From JBBKXP01 sp038323615 (GTDB taxonomy: Bacteria > Pseudomonadota > Alphaproteobacteria > Rhodobacterales > Rhodobacteraceae), in the NCBI GenBank assembly GCA_038323615.1, contig JBBQHC010000045.1, positions 1 through 19,364 on the forward strand: a stretch of 19,364 nucleotides of DNA, written 5' to 3'. Made by a program: the position numbers and the translations under genes. Of this stretch, positions 16,231-19,364 are shown one piece after another. Below the pieces are notes generated by a model. That model had not been told where the DNA came from, searched no databases, and was given only the letters and a program-made list of their open reading frames with translations. Positions within the stretch are counted from its first letter, which is position 1, and the number at the start of each line of letters is the position of its first letter.

Positions 16231-16821
16231 TCAGATCAGTGCCAACAATTCACGGTGCCGGGCGGTAAAATCCGCCCGCACCTGCATCGGCGGACGCAGG
16301 CGGATTTCAAGGTTCTGGGCCAGTGCAGAGTCCGGTTTCCCGAAAAACCTGTCTGCCTCGGCCACGGTGAATCCGGCGATCTGCACCGCCTCCAGCCATG
16401 CCGACAGCTTGTCTGCCTTCTTGATCTGTTTTTTCACATCGCCGGGCACCTGCGCAGGCAGACCGAACCGGATATGCACCGCCGCCGCCAGTCGGTCATC
16501 CAGCGCCCCATAGCCCGGCCCCACCGCCGCCTTGACTGGCGAAATCATGTCGCCGATGACATATTCCGGCGCATCGTGCAGCAGTGCCGCAAGTCGCCAT
16601 TTCGCCGGTGCCCTGGGGTTCTGCAGCCCGAAAATCTGTTCGACGAGCAACGAATGTTCGGCGACCGAATAGGCGAAATCGCCGATCGTTTGCCCATTCC
16701 ATCGCGCGACAAAAGCCAACCCATGCGCGATATCCGCAATCTCGATATCCACCGGCGTCGGATCGAGCAGATCCAGCCTGCGCCCTGAAAGCATTCGCTG
16801 CCATGCCCGTGGTTGTTTCAT
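16231..16821 (-). CDS. HD-domain hydrolase (YfbR-like phosphohydrolase)
   Basis: This is a 196-residue metal-dependent phosphohydrolase. HD-superfamily residues are visible in order: H56 (VAEHS), H82-D83 (LLHDAPEY) and D137 (IKKADKLSAW). This H...HD...D spacing matches YfbR-type 5'-nucleotidases, which remove phosphate from deoxynucleoside monophosphates. The length is close to YfbR (199). It is divergent from ahcY, a neighbourhood often seen in Rhodobacteraceae to my knowledge. The substrate is not proven by sequence, and several HD enzymes of this size are uncharacterised. Confidence 0.85.
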   Translation of the reverse strand: MKQPRAWQRMLSGRRLDLLDPTPVDIEIADIAHGLAFVARWNGQTIGDFAYSVAEHSLLVEQIFGLQNPRAPAKWRLAALLHDAPEYVIGDMISPVKAAVGPGYGALDDRLAAAVHIRFGLPAQVPGDVKKQIKKADKLSAWLEAVQIAGFTVAEADRFFGKPDSALAQNLEIRLRPPMQVRADFTARHRELLALI

Positions 16822-16868
16822 CCCGCCCCCGATTTCGCCGCCTGAACCCTAGGCAAGCCGCACTCCCA

Positions 16869-16897
16869 TTGTCCAGTCGTGGCATGGGTGCTATCTG
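16869..16897 (+). promoter_or_regulatory. Possible ahcY promoter
   Basis: TTGTCC (16869-16874, 4 of 6 to consensus) and TATCTG (16892-16897, weak) are separated by 17 bases. Transcription would start near 16904, inside the hairpin described below; if so, the full hairpin would not form in RNA. The call is tentative. Confidence 0.3.
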
Positions 16898-16913
16898 ACC
16901 GCAAATTTCAGAT
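16893..16913 (+). other. Dyad just upstream of the ahcY ribosome binding site
   Basis: ATCTGA (16893-16898) and TCAGAT (16908-16913) form a perfect six-base inverted repeat with a nine-base loop. It ends three bases before the AAGGAG (16917-16922) of ahcY. It could be a leader hairpin affecting translation or a DNA operator. It does not show the conserved core of known SAH or SAM/SAH riboswitches. Confidence 0.4.
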
Positions 16914-16930
16914 TGTAAGGAGCAGCCGGG

Positions 16931-18319
16931 ATGGCGCAGGATTATATCGTCAAGGACATCAAGCTGGCTGATTTTGGCCGCAAGGAACTGAATATCGCCG
17001 AAACCGAAATGCCGGGGCTGATGGCGCTGCGCGAGGAGTTCGGGACCAAAAAGCCGCTCAAGGGTGCGCGCATCGTCGGCAGCCTGCACATGACGATCCA
17101 GACCGCCGTGTTGATCGAAACGCTGAATGCGCTGGGTGCCGATGTGCGCTGGGCGTCGTGCAACATTTTCTCGACGCAAGACCATGCCGCTGCGGCCATC
17201 GCCGCCGGTGGCACCCCGGTTTTCGCGGTTAAGGGGCAGACCCTGACCGAACATTGGGATTATCTCGACAAGTCGTTCATGTTTCCAGAAGGCGCGAACA
17301 TGATCCTCGACGATGGTGGCGACGCGACGTTGTATGTGTTGCTGGGCGCACGGGCCGAAGCGGGCGAGGACATCATCGCGGTCCCGACCTCGGAAGAAGA
17401 AGAAGTCATCAAACTGCAAATCGCCAAGCGGATGAAGGAAACCCCCGGTTGGTTCACCAAAACCCGCGATGCCATTCAGGGCGTCAGCGAAGAAACCACG
17501 ACCGGCGTGCATCGCCTGTATGATCTGCACAAAAAGGGCCAGCTGCCCTTCCCCGCGATCAACGTCAACGACTCTGTCACCAAATCGAAATTCGACAACA
17601 AGTATGGCTGCAAGGAATCGCTGGTCGACGGCATCCGCCGCGCCACCGACACGATGATGGCGGGCAAGGTCGCCGTGGTCATGGGGTACGGCGATGTTGG
17701 CAAGGGATCGGCGGCATCGCTGTCGGGCGCCGGTGCCCGCGTCATCGTGACCGAGGTCGATCCGATCTGCGCGTTGCAGGCCGCGATGGACGGCTATCAG
17801 GTGACGACGCTCGAGGATGTGGTGGCCACCGCCGACATCTTTGTCACCACCACCGGCAACAAGGACGTCATCCGCATCGAACATCTGCGCGAGATGAAGG
17901 ACATGGCGATCGTCGGCAACATCGGCCACTTCGACAACGAAATTCAGGTTGCCGCGCTGAAGAACCACAAGTGGACCAACATCAAGGAACAGGTCGACAT
18001 GATCGAGATGCCCAATGGGCATCGTCTGATCCTGCTGTCCCAAGGCCGCCTGCTGAACCTTGGCAACGCCACCGGACATCCGTCGTTCGTGATGTCCGCC
18101 AGTTTCACCAATCAGGTGCTGGCGCAGATTGAGCTTTGGACCAAGGGTGACGAATATCAGCCCGGCGTCTATATCCTGCCCAAGCATCTGGACGAAAAGG
18201 TCGCCCGCCTACATCTGGCCCGGATCGGGGTGAAACTGACCGAACTGAAGAGGGATCAGGCGGATTACATCGGCGTGCCGGTCGAAGGACCATTCAAGCC
18301 GGAACATTATCGGTATTGA
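16931..18319 (+). CDS. ahcY: Adenosylhomocysteinase (S-adenosylhomocysteine hydrolase)
   Basis: This is a cytoplasmic NAD-dependent enzyme that splits S-adenosylhomocysteine into adenosine and homocysteine, relieving product inhibition of methyltransferases and feeding methionine recycling. It is 462 residues long, normal for the proteobacterial form. Seen directly are signature 1 (SLHMTIQTAVLIETL, 51-65, with H53) and SCNIFSTQDHAAAAI (76-90), D129 in LDDGGDAT, E188 in the SEETTTG segment, K218 and D222 in VTKSKFDN, the NAD-binding GYGDVGKG (252-259), and the C-terminal KPEHYRY whose lysine-tyrosine tail reaches the neighbouring subunit's NAD. AAGGAG (16917-16922) lies eight bases before the ATG. 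It is followed by a strong terminator. Confidence 0.98.
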   Translation: MAQDYIVKDIKLADFGRKELNIAETEMPGLMALREEFGTKKPLKGARIVGSLHMTIQTAVLIETLNALGADVRWASCNIFSTQDHAAAAIAAGGTPVFAVKGQTLTEHWDYLDKSFMFPEGANMILDDGGDATLYVLLGARAEAGEDIIAVPTSEEEEVIKLQIAKRMKETPGWFTKTRDAIQGVSEETTTGVHRLYDLHKKGQLPFPAINVNDSVTKSKFDNKYGCKESLVDGIRRATDTMMAGKVAVVMGYGDVGKGSAASLSGAGARVIVTEVDPICALQAAMDGYQVTTLEDVVATADIFVTTTGNKDVIRIEHLREMKDMAIVGNIGHFDNEIQVAALKNHKWTNIKEQVDMIEMPNGHRLILLSQGRLLNLGNATGHPSFVMSASFTNQVLAQIELWTKGDEYQPGVYILPKHLDEKVARLHLARIGVKLTELKRDQADYIGVPVEGPFKPEHYRY

Positions 18320-18346
18320 TCGCAACCAAGGCGCATCAATCACATC

Positions 18347-18382
18347 GGCGGCGTTTTCGCACGAGGCGGAACGCCGCCTTTT
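18347..18382 (+). terminator. Rho-independent terminator after ahcY
   Basis: GGCGGCGTT (18347-18355) pairs perfectly with AACGCCGCC (18370-18378), directly followed by TTTT (18379-18382). It lies 27 bases after the ahcY stop. It ends the ahcY transcript, so the next gene needs its own promoter. Confidence 0.85.
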
Positions 18383-18480
18383 CCGCCGGATTTCTCTTTA
18401 CCCACCGCCCTGCCTGCCCTTACGTTCACGTTAGCGCCGCGACGAACGGCCATAAACAGCAAACGTGGGGACTGCACGAC

Positions 18481-18822
18481 ATGGGTAAAAGAGACGAGTG
18501 GATCGCAAAGTACGCCGAAGATTTGAAAACCAAATGCGGCATGACGCCGGATATGGACCTGCTGACCAAAGTGACTATCGGCTGTGGACCGGCGATCTAT
18601 AACGCCGACGCTTCAACTGTTGCCGGTGGGCAGCCTGCCGAACTGGAAACGGTAAAGACCAATTTCCTGATCAAGAAGCTTGGCCTGAAAGACAGCCCCG
18701 ATCTGATGAAGGCGCTTCAGGCGGTCATCGAAACCTATGGCAAGTCCGAACGGAACAAATACCGCGCCGTCGTCTATTACATGCTGACCAAACATTTCGG
18801 CAAAGAGGCCGTGTATAAGTAG
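18481..18822 (+). CDS. DUF2853-family protein
   Basis: This is a small cytoplasmic protein of 113 residues belonging to the DUF2853 family, which has a solved all-helical fold but no known role. The characteristic features are KRDEWIAKYAEDLK at the N-terminus, the central IGCGPAIYNADASTVA, and the end segment KYRAVVYYMLTKHF. The ATG at 18481 has GGGGA (18467-18471) upstream and gives the family's normal length; the open frame extends upstream to 18316, but that would run through the ahcY terminator. There is a terminator on each side, so it is probably a single-gene transcript. No signal peptide or membrane span is present. Confidence 0.88.
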   Translation: MGKRDEWIAKYAEDLKTKCGMTPDMDLLTKVTIGCGPAIYNADASTVAGGQPAELETVKTNFLIKKLGLKDSPDLMKALQAVIETYGKSERNKYRAVVYYMLTKHFGKEAVYK

Positions 18823-18842
18823 CGCGCCTGCAATGCGATACG

Positions 18843-18874
18843 AAACACCCGCCTCTGACCGGCGGGTGTTTTCA
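18843..18874 (+). terminator. Rho-independent terminator after the DUF2853 gene
   Basis: AAACACCCGCC (18843-18853) pairs perfectly with GGCGGGTGTTT (18861-18871) around a 7-base loop. The T-rich end, TTTTCATTT, is short but adequate. It is placed 20 bases after the stop. Confidence 0.8.
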
Positions 18875-18945
18875 TTTGAACCGCATTTGAATTGAACATT
18901 CAGGGCTATTCATTTGCGGAATCAGGCGTATCTCACCTATGACTG

Positions 18946-19037
18946 ATCCTGCGGCCAGGATGGCCCGAACCGAATTTCAAATCGCGTGTGGGAGTACGCG
19001 GGTGAGAGAAAGGGTTCGGATCCGTCCGGACCCTTTC
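18946..19037. other. Intergenic stretch with three consecutive hairpins
   Basis: In the 236-base gap between the DUF2853 and EVE genes there is no credible protein gene. Three dyads follow each other: ATCCTG/CAGGAT (18946-18961, loop CGGC), CGCGT/ACGCG (18983-19000, 8-base loop) and a long 13-base stem GAAAGGGTTCGGA/TCCGGACCCTTTC (19008-19037, 4-base loop, one wobble). The last could end transcription from the EVE gene on the minus strand, though only TCTCTC follows on that side. A small structured RNA is an alternative. Confidence 0.45.
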
Positions 19038-19058
19038 GCTATTTCAGGCCCGGATTTT

Positions 19059-19364
19059 TCAGGGCTTCGTGTCGCCCAGTTCGCAAACAATCCGCCATTC
19101 ATAGGGCGTGACCGGCTGCACGGACAGACGCGAATTTTTGACCAGCACCATATCGGCAAGCCGGGAGTCGGCCTTGATCTGCTCCAGTGTAACCGGCTTT
19201 GTCAGCGGCCGCACGGCGCGAATATCGACGCAGTCCCAGCGCGGATCGTCGGTGGTGCTGTCGGGGTGCGACAGGCCGCAAACCGCGACGATGCCGACGA
19301 TCTCAAGACCCGTGCGCGAATGGTAAAAGAACCCCAGATCGCCCAATGCCATTGCCCGCATGTT
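19059..19364 (-). CDS. EVE-domain protein, C-terminal part (start outside window)
   Basis: This is the final ~102 codons of a gene whose start lies beyond the right edge; the frame is still open at the last base. The segment MRAMALGDLGFFYHS and the following VGIVAVCGLSHPD fit the EVE domain, a PUA-like fold of about 140 residues thought to read modified bases in nucleic acid. RPLTKPVTLEQIKADSRLADM and the later LSVQPVTPYEWRIVCELG are also standard for this family. The visible end is the normal C-terminus, so only the first 35-40 residues are missing. It is convergent with the DUF2853 gene. Confidence 0.9.
   Translation of the reverse strand, partial: NMRAMALGDLGFFYHSRTGLEIVGIVAVCGLSHPDSTTDDPRWDCVDIRAVRPLTKPVTLEQIKADSRLADMVLVKNSRLSVQPVTPYEWRIVCELGDTKP

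Noticed and set aside
16822..16930. SAH or SAM/SAH riboswitch before ahcY
   Set aside because: The AAGGAGCA near the start recalls the end of the SAM/SAH element, but the conserved upstream core of that RNA is not present and no pseudoknot partner could be found by eye.
16496..18187. 563-codon minus-strand open frame opposite ahcY
   Set aside because: It is antisense to a certain ahcY and runs into the HD gene in another frame; no domain is recognisable and there is no start signal.
18940..19040. tRNA gene in the hairpin-rich gap
   Set aside because: No TTCGA-type T-loop arm, anticodon stem or acceptor closure fits; the stems are consecutive simple hairpins.

Overview
This window looks like part of a chromosome of an alphaproteobacterium of the Rhodobacteraceae (Roseobacter-like) type. 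The evidence is the high GC content, the dense ATGA-coupled operons, a TRAP transporter, a POPT-type (polyamine/opine/phosphonate) ABC importer, and the housekeeping block of HD hydrolase, ahcY, DUF2853 and EVE. The genus cannot be fixed from the sequence alone.

Layout. (1) 1-3314, + strand: end of an ABC substrate-binding protein, two permeases and an ATPase, forming a Pot/Fbp-like importer whose first gene is cut by the window edge. (2) 3295-7246, - strand: a coupled three-gene operon encoding a GlpA-like FAD dehydrogenase with a C-terminal 2Fe-2S (BFD) domain, a second FAD oxidoreductase, and an FGGY (glycerol-kinase-like) kinase. (3) 7247-7361: a divergent control region with an inverted repeat. 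(4) 7362-15095, + strand: a DeoR/GlpR-type regulator, a complete TRAP transporter (small permease, large permease, Tat-exported binding protein), a glutamine-synthetase-family ligase, an aldehyde dehydrogenase and an iron-type alcohol dehydrogenase. (5) 15099-16226: a GcvA-like LysR regulator, divergent from a 53-residue protein with a strong ribosome binding site. (6) 16231-19364: HD-domain hydrolase (-), ahcY (+), DUF2853 protein (+), a structured intergenic stretch, and the start-truncated end of an EVE-domain gene (-).

How it may work together. Regions 2 and 4 diverge from one short control region beside the DeoR gene, so they are probably one regulon. The kinase and the GlpA-like pair suggest phosphorylation and then oxidation of a polyol-like substrate. 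The glutamine-synthetase homologue, alcohol dehydrogenase and aldehyde dehydrogenase suggest gamma-glutamylation of an amino alcohol, oxidation of its hydroxyl to the acid, and later hydrolysis by an enzyme not seen here. A mixed substrate such as a glycerol/amino-alcohol compound would unite both halves. That is inference, not shown by the sequence. The kinase lacks the arginine that glycerol kinases use to hold glycerol, so the true substrate may not be glycerol.

Region 6 is ordinary housekeeping: S-adenosylhomocysteine recycling with flanking conserved genes.
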